Under the pieces are notes generated by a model that saw nothing but the letters and a program-made list of their open reading frames with translations, did no database searches and had not been told where the DNA came from. Shown here piece by piece: positions 23,698-35,960 of a stretch of DNA of 64,000 nucleotides. The stretch spans positions 22,611,033 to 22,675,032 of the forward strand of contig CM049309.1 of the NCBI GenBank assembly GCA_026874595.1. The letters are read 5' to 3'. A program made the translations under genes and the position numbers. Position 1 is the first letter of the stretch; the number at the start of each line of letters is the position of its first letter. This DNA comes from Sipunculus nudus. Taxonomy: Eukaryota; Annelida; Sipuncula; Golfingiida; Sipunculidae.

Positions 23698-23833
23698 GTT
23701 CGGTCCGCTTTTTTGTGCACCCCGTGACAATGAATACTGACCACCAAGCTATACCGATCATCCAGCTAGGACAACCATGTGCATGTATGTGTGTGGGGGC
23801 TAATACTCTGTGTGTATGCTGGGAAGATGGTCT

Positions 23834-23953
23834 GAAGACTTGAAGGCTTGTCATGCTGCTTGCCGCGTCGGGTGTATTGAAAATCTGCTCCGTGTACAGA
23901 TGTCGTCAGCGATCCATACCAGCAGACAAGTCCAGCTCAAATTGTCGAACAGA
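23834..23953 (+). pseudogene. Relic of DEG/ENaC exon 7 (cysteine-rich segment)
   Basis: The frame gives LKACHAACRVGCIENLLRVQ followed by MSSAIHTSR and a stop at 23954. It aligns without large gaps to LTCQHDCGLACVQDEYRVQL...SYADITSR of exon 7 of the intact gene, keeping the C-x3-C-x3-C spacing. At DNA level 'ccgtgtacag' and 'accagcagaca' are identical blocks. It lies between the exon 1 relic and the exon 9 relic, in the expected order. Confidence 0.7.
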
Positions 23954-24807
23954 TAACACTTCTCCGAGCAAGATTAGTTCAGGTGGGTTCTTCCAGAGGC
24001 TTTAATTTGTAAGATATGGTGACTCTGTGGTCACTCCTTTTCAGGAGAGAGGGGAAGACTTCCTCTGTGCCCCCCCCCCCCCACACACACAGGTCCCTGC
24101 CACAAGGTAAACCATATTAACTTCACCTTACATTTTATCATAAAAACAATGTTATCATTGGTGTTTTAAGAAGAACCCAATTCTAGGTGGGGGTGGGTGG
24201 TTGAGCGAGCATGTATTTTAGGGGTGTATTGGCCTTGTGGTTGTTTGCAATTGCATGGAAGGGGGATGAGAGGGACGTCCTTATCGTGTGATGTGGGATT
24301 TTATTATTTTCATTCCAAATGAAACAGTTTTCAATCAGTTTGGATAGAAAATAACAGAGAGAGATTTCGCTTCAGAAACTTAAAACAAAGAAACAATTTT
24401 GCCCATCGTGGATCACTTGGATCCGTTTCTATTTATTTTCAATAAAAAAATAAATGATTTGTCAGGTGGTATCAATAAATGATTTTAAACCTGTATTAAT
24501 GTTTTAATTTGTCCCATTCTGAAGTCCATGATGTTTGTGGAAACGGATGTTTCTGTCACCTCATAAATCTTTCTGATAGTTAAGTCATTTCTGAAAGACT
24601 GCAGTTAATTGAAATTTAAGGAAATTTGCAACACTAAGACACGCTTTTTAAAAATCCAGATCTCTTTATGTGTTGAAATAAGTCTTTTACATGCGGGAGG
24701 GGGGGGGGGAAGGATTGTCCACCTTGTTTAAAAAAAAATCCCCCCCCCCCGGATTGCGCCCATGAGGTCATCTAGAGCAGTATATGTACATGTTACCTAC
24801 ATGTTAT

Positions 24808-24890
24808 CTGCCTTTTATGTTCTATTTCAATGACGATAGATGACTTTATTTAGAGTATAATTAATTCCACGTATTGTTCGGCCTGCAACT
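24808..24890 (+). pseudogene. Possible relic of DEG/ENaC exon 8
   Basis: 'atctgcctt' followed by 'tgttctat' resembles 47790-47815 in intact exon 8. One frame reads PFMFYFNDDR then two stops, reminiscent of the pre-TM2 strand. The match is short and weak; it is listed because it sits exactly where exon 8 should be. Confidence 0.3.
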
Positions 24891-24947
24891 TACCTGTAGC
24901 CAGATCATCCAAAATGGTTATTGCAGCAATGAGCTTTATGTTTGTAG

Positions 24948-25198
24948 GGAACTTTGGCGGCCAGCAGGTTTTGTTTATTGAAGGTAAACTTATGACGTTG
25001 GTGGAACTCATGTTTACGTCATCACTAAGTGTTATCCGTCTCTCCATTCAGACGGTACGAAGGGTTAACCACCTCCACAGAATCCCTCACCAACATCGCT
25101 CTATTTTCATTATGACATTTATTCCTGTTGCATGTTACAAGTCAAATGTGTGGCATAATATTTCAGAAAACCGTTATTTTCTTCCTGTAAGATATTAA
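24948..25198 (+). pseudogene. Relic of DEG/ENaC last exon (TM2)
   Basis: After an intact acceptor (ttatgtttgtag) the frame begins with two bases and reads GNFGGQQVLFIEGKLMTLVE, aligning with GNIGGQMGLFIGGSVLTLAE of the intact exon 9 with the same splice phase. The selectivity-filter triplet GGS is replaced by EGK, and the downstream TM2 and tail have diverged, although the frame stays open to 25198. Without the exons between and with a charged residue in the filter, it cannot make a normal channel. Confidence 0.8.
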
Positions 25199-25199
25199 A

Positions 25200-28100
25200 T
25201 TTCGTATCGATATAAGTAAATTTGTGTTACATATTTAAATTCCTTCAGGCCAATAACACGATAAATTATTTCATTTCTATTGTGAAAAGATATTTCAATA
25301 TTTAAAGTCTCGTTGAATGTTGTTTTTCTATAAAGTCAAGTACTCCACCGAGGTTTCAAAAACATAAGTAAAAACGTTTACATGATGTTCATGGCGGAAA
25401 AGACCTGGTTTTGTCAGTAATCAAAGTAATAATAATAACAACAAAATATCGCATATGCGTTTACATTTCACGTATGAAATACGAGTCAACAAGGAGTCGA
25501 GAAGAATTTTCAAAATTTACTAAATGTTTCATAATAACAGAGTTTTATGCAGTATATGAGTCAGATCATCGATGGTTGTTTTCAATGTTTCGGAAAAAGT
25601 TCTTAAAATATTTAGTACATTATGAAAGTTTTTTTTTTATTAAACAGAATCCTGAATGACCATTGAGTAAAATGTAGTCAGTATATGATAGTGTTAAGTG
25701 TAGGCTCACCTAGCATTTCATGACCCTTGTCAATACATTGAAGGGAAACACGCATAGCTGTCTATTCTTATATATTTTATAATTTTTTAAATGCTTATAA
25801 TATCAGCATCTAATCTGCTTATGTCCTAGATGTGTATTTATGGCCGTATGTTACTAACACGAACATTTATTAAAGAAACTTAGATGTTACCTTACTTTTT
25901 ATTGCTTTGTAATAAAGTACTTTTGGTCTGTTGTGGTTCATTAGTCTCATTCTTTTACCGTAACATGACTAACAATATTCAGAATTTAAAAGCTGCAAAA
26001 TTCCAGTAATTTCATAGATTCACTTCTTGAAACAACACTGGAATCCGTTCGTGTCCGACATATTAAACTTGGATGCTTTTAAACCATTCTTACATTGACA
26101 TTCATATATGAAAATAATTTATGAAAAAGAATACATAGAAAAGTAAACAATTCCATGTCTGAAACAAGCACCTTACCTGATTATAACGATTTTCCCGCTG
26201 ACTATAACAGCTGATATGATATTATAGCCGAGCCTTGATTGTCATCTCGTGTTAAGCGGATGCCCTAAACTAAGGTTTATTCCGTTCTCCCCGTCTGGCA
26301 GGAAACCTGATTATCTAGTTAACCGCAATAGGGCCCCCATCTCAAGGGCCGCCCCTAAGCGAATCCGTCTGATTAGTGTTTTCCCGCTGTCATTATGTAT
26401 TGTGATAAATTGAAAGTATATGTGTTAATATAACCAGCTGCTGTTAAAGTGGTTATTATACAATCAGGATATGACGGACTTATCTACATGCAGCCTCGTA
26501 TTTCCTCTATTATTTGTATTGTAGCCGGTGCTCATATTGGGATTATTCAGACAAATCTTTTTTTATATGGGACATATACAAATAAATCTATTTCATGTGC
26601 CATTTCCACATACCTATGCACCATGGAATGTCGACGCATGATGTTTGGTAAAGGTAATTTGCCAAGTCTGATCGGTTACAACGATCTATATTCCACTGGA
26701 TGAAGATGTAAATCTAACTGGCATCAATGGCATGGAAATAGGCCTGCGCCCACCAAAACTAATTTCCGAAGGTGCACTTGTTGATATGAATTACGCAGGA
26801 GCAGGTATTTAGCCATTCGTACCTGGCGCCCTCTCCCGTCGCTCTGAAGAACCCAGCTATCTGATAAATCGAATCACAAAACAAGAAGGGATCAGAGAGC
26901 GAGAGTTAGCGCCAAACGACAAGCGAGCAACGCTGGGTGAGTATAGATACTCTGTTATTCCCTCATGATTATATCGTATACACAGAGCAGACAATTAAGC
27001 CCGGTTAAAACACACCAATCGGATCTGAGGCAGTCTTTTAACAGGGAGCAAACCACGTGTACCGACTAACATATTACAACACGGTGCACCGGTCTGCCCA
27101 GGCTGTTTGTCTGACCCGGAATTTAAGGTACATATCGTACTCACACGGAGACTGTGGTCCGTAATACTATTGTATTGACACGCGTGCACGGAGAGATAAG
27201 CAAGATATGAGTCCCCGGCCGGTCAGTATACAGACGTACCAGTCACTCATCTTCAGCTGTACGGTTCTCTATTATAATCACTTCTCTGCTTAAGTATTAA
27301 GCTTAATAAACAAAGCCGTGGTAAGTATTGTTGGTATTGTTGACTGACTGCTTTACCAGCAGCCCAAGATTAATGGACCCGGTCCAGAGAGCTGGCTCTG
27401 CTCTCGCCTGGCCACTCTTTGCTGAAGCCATACCAATATTTATATCATGCCAACATTGGGTCACGTCCCTTCATTCCTTTAAGAAGGATGGCCAATGCAC
27501 CTACAGCATATTCCCGTACACCCAACGGCGAAATAATGATTAAGAAAAGAAGCAACAGAATCTTATCATTAAAGATTATGGAACTTTATAAAAAAAATAT
27601 CATTAAGTGATTTGAAGATAACTGATATAATTGATTATATCAATTTCTTTCGACTTTATTCTATGAAACACCCATTGTCTTTCGGGAATGTTCATTCTAT
27701 AGTTCAGCTTTACTCCGTCTGATCCGGGGGGGGGGGCGGACCCGTTATACCTCCACAATTTACCCGTTATACCACCACAATGTACATGGTGAAAAACGTA
27801 AAACGACATGCAAAACATCCCAAGTTGAGCTGAGAACTGCTCTCTCGCATTACTTAGCATGGAAAACGTCATGTAAGGTAACTAAAATATAATGTTCGAG
27901 GTTATCAAACTGCTACCTGGTGACGATAAAGCTGCGGTTAAACATGGAGGTATAAAATCAGTTCATGTCTCCTCCGTGAGTTAAGCGACAAGACTAGTGG
28001 ACACAATAAGTGAACTAAACAGTGTTGTCTTCAAGACCAGATTAAACTGAAACGGGAAAGTATTCATGGAGTGCGAACGCCTTGATCTGAATTAGGAATG

Positions 28101-28535
28101 AAAGATGGTTAATTTGGTTTGAACATATTTATTTTGACAGGATTACAAAGTAACCTGTTCCTCATGGACATGCTCTTCTATATGGCTCTTCATATTTCAT
28201 CAAAGTCAGTCCATTCGCTACAATATTGTACTAATCGTTCCTGCATCAATTACCAAACGCTCTATATATTTTTCTGTTGAAATTACTTTGATAACATTTG
28301 GAGCTATTGTGTGGACCAACAGACGAGCTGAGTTGTTATAACCAGTTGATACCTGGAAATTTGTTTGCTTCATGTATCCATAGGTTTCAAATTCGCAATA
28401 GGAATTTATAGTAAATTAGTAATCGCGAAAACGATTTTTGTGAATTTTAAGCCACACATGACAACATCTGAACTGACCTACCGTCAGTTACGGGAAGCAT
28501 AGGAGGAAATATAGGAGGAAACAAAACTAGCCCAG
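25200..28535. other. No recognisable gene
   Basis: Intergenic AT-rich DNA. Short open frames at 25411-25659, 26449-26703, 26995-27189 and 27328-27610 have no family motif. Short poly-G/C runs occur (about 27725-27735). Confidence 0.45.
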
Positions 28536-28998
28536 CCTTAAAGGGGCAAAATCACCTATCTGACCTTTATATACTTAAGGTAATCCCTTGGAGCTTTCAT
28601 AAAAATAGGCCAGAAAACGTAGACATCACTGCATACAGGCTGCTTGTTTTGTTTATACCAACATGAATATAATTTGTTGGGCCCGCCAAAATAAAACAAA
28701 TTCAACAAGGGCATCTTGCAGCAAGTCAGATAAGCCAGAGCTTTGCAAATGGCGTTTTGCAACAATTGAACTTTTTACATCCGCATATATATGCAACCTA
28801 CCACCTTAGGTTACATGTTTTTTTTCCCTTTGGTCAACATTGCTGTGTTTAAAAACAAATAATAAACAAATCAACACGAATGCCTGATAAGTACTTTTCA
28901 CAACCAAAATTATCCTAAGATCACTAACATATACACAGAGGAAGCCAGAAATCACATAAATTCTTTTTTTTTTAAGGTAGGCGATCGGGCACCTTTAA
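28536..28998 (+). repeat. MITE-like dispersed repeat, copy 2
   Basis: Same family and orientation as 2272-2705. Its ends 'ttaaaggggca' and 'cacctttaa' are short imperfect inverted repeats. No internal coding capacity. Confidence 0.6.
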
Positions 28999-29267
28999 AC
29001 GGAGGTAATTCAGGATTCTAATACGCTGAAACTTTTTTGAAGTCAAAAGAAATTTCTCTGTGGGCGAAACCAGTTAAATGCATTTTTATATAATGTTTTA
29101 AAACTAGAAAACTGCCCTCTACTGTTACAGATATGTTCGGTTCTCCTAGAATAGAAAGACTCTGGGTCCCGCGTCAATTGGCAACAGTTTTTCTTCCAGG
29201 GTGCATGCATGGGGGGATAACTTGCAGAAACACGCACACACAAACATATAAATTTATATAATGTATA

Positions 29268-29357
29268 TATAATATAAATGCAGACACACACACAAACATA
29301 TATATAATTTATAAATAATATATATATATACTTTTTTAGCGTCTGTATGACACATTT

Positions 29358-29396
<39 letters not shown>

Positions 29397-29835
29397 TTAA
29401 AACTTAAACACATTAATGGAACCAAAGTCTATAATTCTGTTTATTAATATATTTAATTTGCAATATATAAATATTATTTTCTGAATGGGGGGGGGGATGG
29501 ATGATAACATTGACCACTCCCCCCCCTTGCCAAAAAGTGAGGGGGGATATATACCTCCCATCCCGTCATTTATTGACGCCCCTGCCCGCGGCACGGATGA
29601 TATATACAGATCAATAGGAAGAATCCCCATGTAGCAAACCGATATATATCTGCATTTACAGTTATCAGTTGAAATATTACCCTTCACTTTCATTGGGTAA
29701 TGAGTTTATCTGTGACACCAATGGCATGCCGTGTATCGGGGATAAATTAATATACGAACTTATGATAATATATATATATATATATACATATATATATGTA
29801 TATATATATATATATATATACATGTATATATATAA
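29268..29835. repeat. AT/AC microsatellite field
   Basis: Runs of (AT)n at 29363-29394 and 29769-29833 with 'acacacacaaacatata' at about 29284-29302. A ~50-bp segment at 29417-29470 ('accaaagtctataattct...attaatatattt') is repeated directly at 30490-30541. Confidence 0.7.
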
Positions 29836-31067
29836 TCATATTTTTTATTTTTGTGACAATAAATTTGAAACGTCGGTATAAAATTTGGCTCAGTCATTAA
29901 CTTGATGTTTTACTAAATAAGAGGAGCCTGCTAGCCAGCATTGCTACGTTTTATATTGACAATGCTCCAAAATGTCATGACTGCGCGTAGCGTTAATCTC
30001 TTAAGTGATACATATAAGAAACCGAATGCAAAAACGTTGGTTCCCAGGTGTCTTTCCAAAAACGTTTTTAGATTTTACTTGGGAAACACCAAATTTAAGC
30101 TTACGGTCGTTCCTGCATGCTGATATCCTCGTACATACGTACATGTATTTGTTTTCAGTTTTCTCCATCATTGTATTTCCGCACTAACAGTGGTTAAGAA
30201 AATTTGATCAAACAGATTATATACGGTGTCATACAGTCCGTCGAAAGATCAAAGAAATGATATAAGTGAGCTTTTATGATTTTTCAGCTATCCTGGTTGT
30301 TATATTAAAGGTTAAACACGATACAAACATGGCATCGCTTCACACGTTATGCCACCCACAGTATAAATAAATATAATTATATAAATATACTGCCCGCTTA
30401 GTGTTTGTGATAGGCGTAATCAGTTATGCGTTTCCGGGAAGCAAAATCAGCCCGTGAAGCACAATTTGAAGCACACGGGGAACCAAATGGAAACCAAAGT
30501 CTATAATTCTATTAATTAATATATTTCATTTGAAATATATGAGAAGCACTGTACGTCTTTAATTCTGGCGCCTGATATTTTGCGTGAAATAATCAGCTGA
30601 CAGAAATCAGGCATTGTGTTGGACCAATACATTATACCGGTCCAGTATTCATTTTATATGTTTTGTTGTGATGAGAAATTTACATAAAATTCACAATACA
30701 CCGCGGTATTTGCAGTCCTTCAAAACCTTTCTGGTCATGCATGATATTTTTTTTAATACCGCTAGGCATAGGCATCTAACATAGTCATGAAACGTTTTTA
30801 ATGCTTAATACTTTTATATATTTGTCTTAGGTCAGCTATATAAAATGACATGTTAAGTGCTTTTGTAACATAAAGTAAACTTGTTAACGACTTTACACAC
30901 CAATCATGCCTATATTTCTATTCCGTTTAAACAAGGGCTGTACATGATGCTATTAGGACCGCCATATTTCCGTGCAGCATTAATCATTCGATCGGTTCTT
31001 CTCTGTGAAGCAGTTACTCCGCAAGTATGAGGAGTTAAAATTTACTATACTCCTAAGTTTAATGAAG

Positions 31068-31070
<3 letters not shown>

Positions 31071-31106
<36 letters not shown>
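31071..31106. repeat. (GA)18 microsatellite
   Basis: Uninterrupted 36-bp GA run in otherwise unremarkable intergenic sequence. Confidence 0.95.
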
Positions 31107-31109
<3 letters not shown>

Positions 31110-31559
31110 AAAATGTTCAAAATAATTTGAACTGTAATTCAACAGCGGCCATGACCTTGAAAATGTGAAGTTTAACTTAGCTAATTTTATCTTCCTATAT
31201 TTAACATTCCCGGGTCATAATCAGTTACAATTGAACTACAGAACGTAAAGAAATACACGAGACCAAAAACATTTTCATGGCTTTAACGATACATTGTCTC
31301 ATTATTCGATACGTATCGCCATGAATCACGACCACACAATACAATACATTGCTTCTGCCTTTCAGGAATAACGACTGATGAATCAGTCCCCTCATTGGTT
31401 TGAAACAGATGACGATTAACTGATTTCTGACCAAGTATTATCCCTGCTGGGTACTTATTAATGTATCCGCCAAAACAGAGGAAAACTCCTACGTATAACC
31501 ACTTGATGAAATTTTTATGAAACTCGGAATTATGATCGGGTCTTATGTGAACTGCTGCG

Positions 31560-32420
31560 TCCTCATTTTGGGTTGACCTCTGACCGTTCTTCTTTTCAGA
31601 GCGTCCATCTGTGCGTCTGTTTTCACACCTAAACCCACATATCTTGGGACTCGTTTAACCAGTCGGGCAGAAAATTTGCATGAGTGTAGCTCTAAGATAG
31701 CCTTATATCATACACAAAACTGGTATCGCGGTTTTTGCACAGCGTCCATCTGTTCGTCTGCCTTTTTTAAAAATCACTCCTAACTCGGCACTGGCTTGAC
31801 TTATTCGCCTGAAATGATGCATGTGTTTACATCTGGAAATTTCTTGTGTATATGACAGGTGGCACCACCTACAATCACGTTTACGCTGTAGACATCCATG
31901 CTAATACCTCAGGATTGGTTTGACGTTTCGGTCTGAAATTTTGCATGTGTATAGATCTTACATAGCTCTTTATTATACACAAAACTGGTGGCGCAAGCTG
32001 CAACTATTTTTGCATGGTGTCCATCTTTTTGTCTATCTCGGGTAAAAATCACTCATATCGCGGAAGTGGTTTGGAGAATCTGCTTAAATTTTGCATGTAA
32101 ATACATCTTGGATAGATTTTTCTTTGAGTGTGCAGGCACTTACTATAAACACATTTACATGGCAGACATCCATGCTTATATCTCAGGAATGGTTTGACGT
32201 ATCAGCCTTTAATTTTGCATGATTTTAGATCTTAAATAGCTCTACAGTTTATACAAATTTCTCAGCAGTGGTTTGACGGATCCACCTGACATTATGCATG
32301 TGTATACATCTTGGATAGCTTTCTTGTTCAAAAGACAGGTGCGCCACATACAATCATGTTTACGTGGCAGACATCCATACTAATATGCAGCACATCTCAC
32401 TCCATTTCCCCTAACCACTC
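31560..32420 (+). repeat. Degenerate ~200-bp tandem repeats
   Basis: Recurring blocks 'gcgtccatctgt.cgtctg', 'aatcactc.ta.ctcgg', 'ggtttgac...ctgaaattttgcatg', 'tacatcttggatagct' and 'acaggtg.cgccac.tacaatca' are spaced roughly 150-220 bp apart. They are related in wording to the 8880-9675 array. This field ends about 400 bp before exon 1 of the channel gene. Confidence 0.55.
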
Positions 32421-32817
32421 AATCCATGCCTCACTTCACCCGTACGACTCGGATATCGGCGGATACACGTATAAAGTGGCTTGTCGACTACCCATATTCT
32501 AGTTATTAAAAGCCGTTGATCGCTAGTTAAAGGTCAGATTTTCTTTGGGTTTGTAACATATCGTCAAAGTTTCGATACAGTGACATCTGATTATCTTACG
32601 ATACTGATACAATATTTCAGTCCGTGTATCACGATGTATACGTTCATCAATGTATCGTTAAATATTACATTTGGCCGTCAATGAAAGGACCATGCCTAAG
32701 AAAACTTAGAAAATGGTTTTAAACAAATCATCATAATTATCAACTCCTAATATGCCGCTTAGAACTTATATCTGATTTATGTTGTTAGTTTTGTAGATAT
32801 AATCATACAGACGAATC

Positions 32818-33087
32818 ATGCCTTTGGGTGACTTGGATGAGAACGAGGTTGAGATAGACCGAAAGGGGAAAGCGGAGGGAGAAAAGAAGAAAGATACGCT
32901 GGAATACTATTTTGCCGTCAACACCAGCTGCCACGGCTTACGTAACATCGCCACGTCACGAAAAATTGCTGTCAGAATATTCTGGATTATTGCATGTTTG
33001 ATTGCGTTTCTTTTACTATTAAGTCAAATAATAATGTTAGGAATACAATATGGATCTTTTTCCGCTGTGACAGAGATTCAGCATACG
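32818..33087 (+). CDS. DEG/ENaC exon 1: N-terminus, HG motif, TM1
   Basis: Encodes residues 1-90. FAVNTSCHGLRNIA carries the conserved HG motif, and RIFWIIACLIAFLLLL is TM1. Donor ACG|GTAAGT, phase 0. Confidence 0.93.
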
Positions 33088-33483
33088 GTAAGTGTAAAGT
33101 AACATTAGACCCTCAGAACATATACCTTGTGGTTCCATTCAGACATCTTCACATGCACCTTTTGTATAAATTTAGAATAATTTTTATGTACGTAAATTGT
33201 CATGTGATTAACAATGTTGGTATTGCACAAAACCGAAGAAATGAAAGCCAGTGCGTCATTTCCAAACTGGAAAGCCAAGTTCGGAAATGTACTTGTTTGT
33301 TTAATGATTTTAATGTTTTGGTATCAGTTTATATGGAATAAATCAGAACCGGTCATATAATTGTTAATGATCATTGATCAGATTGATAAGTATATATGCC
33401 TTTCGAAAGTTTAAAATTACAATATGTGTTTTTAAGGGAAAAATATTTATTATGCGAATCACATTTGTCCTCAACTAAAAAAA

Positions 33484-33536
<53 letters not shown>

Positions 33537-35929
33537 TCATATAGTTATTTCACAAGAGAATATATTGTTTCCGAGCAGCATGAAAAGCAGTTACCATACC
33601 CTGCCGTCACAGTGTGCAACTATAACCGAGTAATGAAGACCAAACTAAATACAGGTAAGTTTTATCATGTACTTTCAATAAAAAATCATATATACCTTCT
33701 CGTGTAATGTATATGCTTTGTCACATAAATTGTTCGCTTTGTCTGCCGTCTATGCTCCGCCAGGAAACTGACTTTTGACTTGCATTGACAAAATATTGCT
33801 CCTAAAGCTTAAATGCGACGAGAGTGAGTTGGATATCACAGGATTGTATTGTGGTTTTCATATGTCACTGAAGGTGTCAATCCTTATAATTATATACTCG
33901 GGATCACCTACCGCGGCCTTTACCGAGATAGCCGCGATATCTTTGACCGATCACGTGTCAGACAGACCAATATTAGCTTTCCCACTTAACCCTGAAGCAC
34001 CAGCGTGCCACGAGGCCGATAATGCAAAGTAGTGAAGGGACGCTGAGAGATAGTGGTGAGAGAATTATACTTGGTGATACAATATACAGGCAGGCCGGTG
34101 CGGAAAGGAGGGGGAGGGGGGGGGGGAGGGTACCATAAAATCATAACTCAGTATAGGCATTGTTTGCAGGCTACGGGGACAATTCGAAGGAGTACCGACT
34201 GAAAGGCCCCCCCCCCCCGACGGAAATAAGGACACCCACGCAAAATCTCCTCATAACTCCCCCCTCCCATCCCATCGAGGGAATACAAAGGCCCCTTTCA
34301 AGACTATGTAATTGTTTTACTCCTACCACTCTTGGATAAATTTTTCGTTGTACGTCAATAATTCTTGCTAAATTTAAAACGCTATATTATTAATAATATC
34401 CATTTGGTTTACACATCCAAGAATATACAATAGCTTGACATAAATGACGATTCAATAAGACATTTCACGCTTGCCGTATCCTAAATTATCTCAATATAAT
34501 AATCATAAGTGACTAAGTATTGAGGAAAATTAACAAAACAATAACCTGATGCGGTAAATCTTTGAAATATATATAAATATATATATATATTTATATATAT
34601 ATATATATATATTAAAGTTTTATTTACATGAAAAGTGACGGGGTACTTTGTCTCTTAACATCTCAAATGGGAGGAGGACATGCCCCCACCCCCCTCAACG
34701 GAACGGGCATACTCATAGAACCGGTAGATCCCATGCACTTTATCTGATGTCGTTCGTCGACTCTCTGACGTCAGGTAGATAAAAGGTGAAGGCAATAGGC
34801 AAAGCGGAAATAATATCGAAACTGAAATAGAAAACACTTTTTACATTAATAACCTGCCCTCCTCCAACTGATAAAAGAGAAACTAGTGGTTAATGAAATG
34901 AGTAATGTCCTGTAACTCCTGTTGTTCGGTTTAATGCAGCCTGTTGGTGCTATGAACATTTCCAAAATCTCCCGGATTGGATATAGGTACACTGATAAAA
35001 CTAGTTGTTTGAAGCATTTAATAACTTTTTCAAGCGTAGCCCGTCAAAGCTTGGCAGCTTTGCAATTCGTGATCCAACTCAACCTGGTATAATTTAGCAG
35101 GATCATTGCATGATTTGTTTTATAGATGGCCAGAGGCTGGTCGGTTTCCACGGAAACCATCAATTCACATCCAGCTAGAGCATTTTAAGTGTTATTCCAG
35201 ACTTTCCCTCTTGTTACTGGTTTTGCATCCAGTCTGGCCTGTTCAGCTGCCGACTGTGTTAGTCATCACGTCCTAAAGCTGGCTATTCTAGCGTCAAGCT
35301 TAGTCATCATGGCGGCATGGAAGGGCTAGGATCACCAGGCTTATCACTTCCTGTCCACAGTAATCTGTGGCAAGATAAAAACATAAGCCAGTTTGTTACC
35401 TGGTTTGGTTTGCTGAACATTAGCTTTTTATATGTAACAGCTGTGTGAGCTTTAAATCTTCATGCTATATTCTTTCGGTCATTGATGGTTTTAGGCACAA
35501 TGAAATTATAAGGCTTCAGTCTGAAAACTTCCGAATGGTAAAACACATTAAAACATGCCTTTGTCTTATATATGGATTTCTTTTTTTTTTCTTTTTTTTT
35601 TTATTGACAAAAAAAATTATAAACATGAACATAAAAAACAACATGATACATACAAGACATCAAGGACACACAAAGTCACACAACTACGCAAAACCGTAAC
35701 ACAAAATGGTACGTATCTGTAAGAGAAAATGAATTATATATATATACAGATCTAGTGCTAATTTAATCTATTTTTAATGTAAGTATCCACTCTTTGTATT
35801 ATGTTACCCCACTTCTCTTTATGTATCTGAGTCTTTCCACTTTTCTTGGCTATCCTTTTTTCTATATCTTCAATAGATTTAATATAGTTTAAACAGCTTA
35901 ATATATTTGGTTTCTGATGCTGACATCTG

Positions 35930-35960
<31 letters not shown>

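Noticed and set aside
24914-25198. Novel 94-residue protein gene
   Set aside because: Better explained as a decayed TM2 exon of a DEG/ENaC gene; the ATG lies upstream of the acceptor in former intron.
33545-33578. Extending channel exon 2 upstream to the AG at 33543
   Set aside because: It would add YFTREYIV-type residues but needs phase 2, whereas exon 1 ends in phase 0; the CAG at 33576-33578 keeps frame and family spacing.
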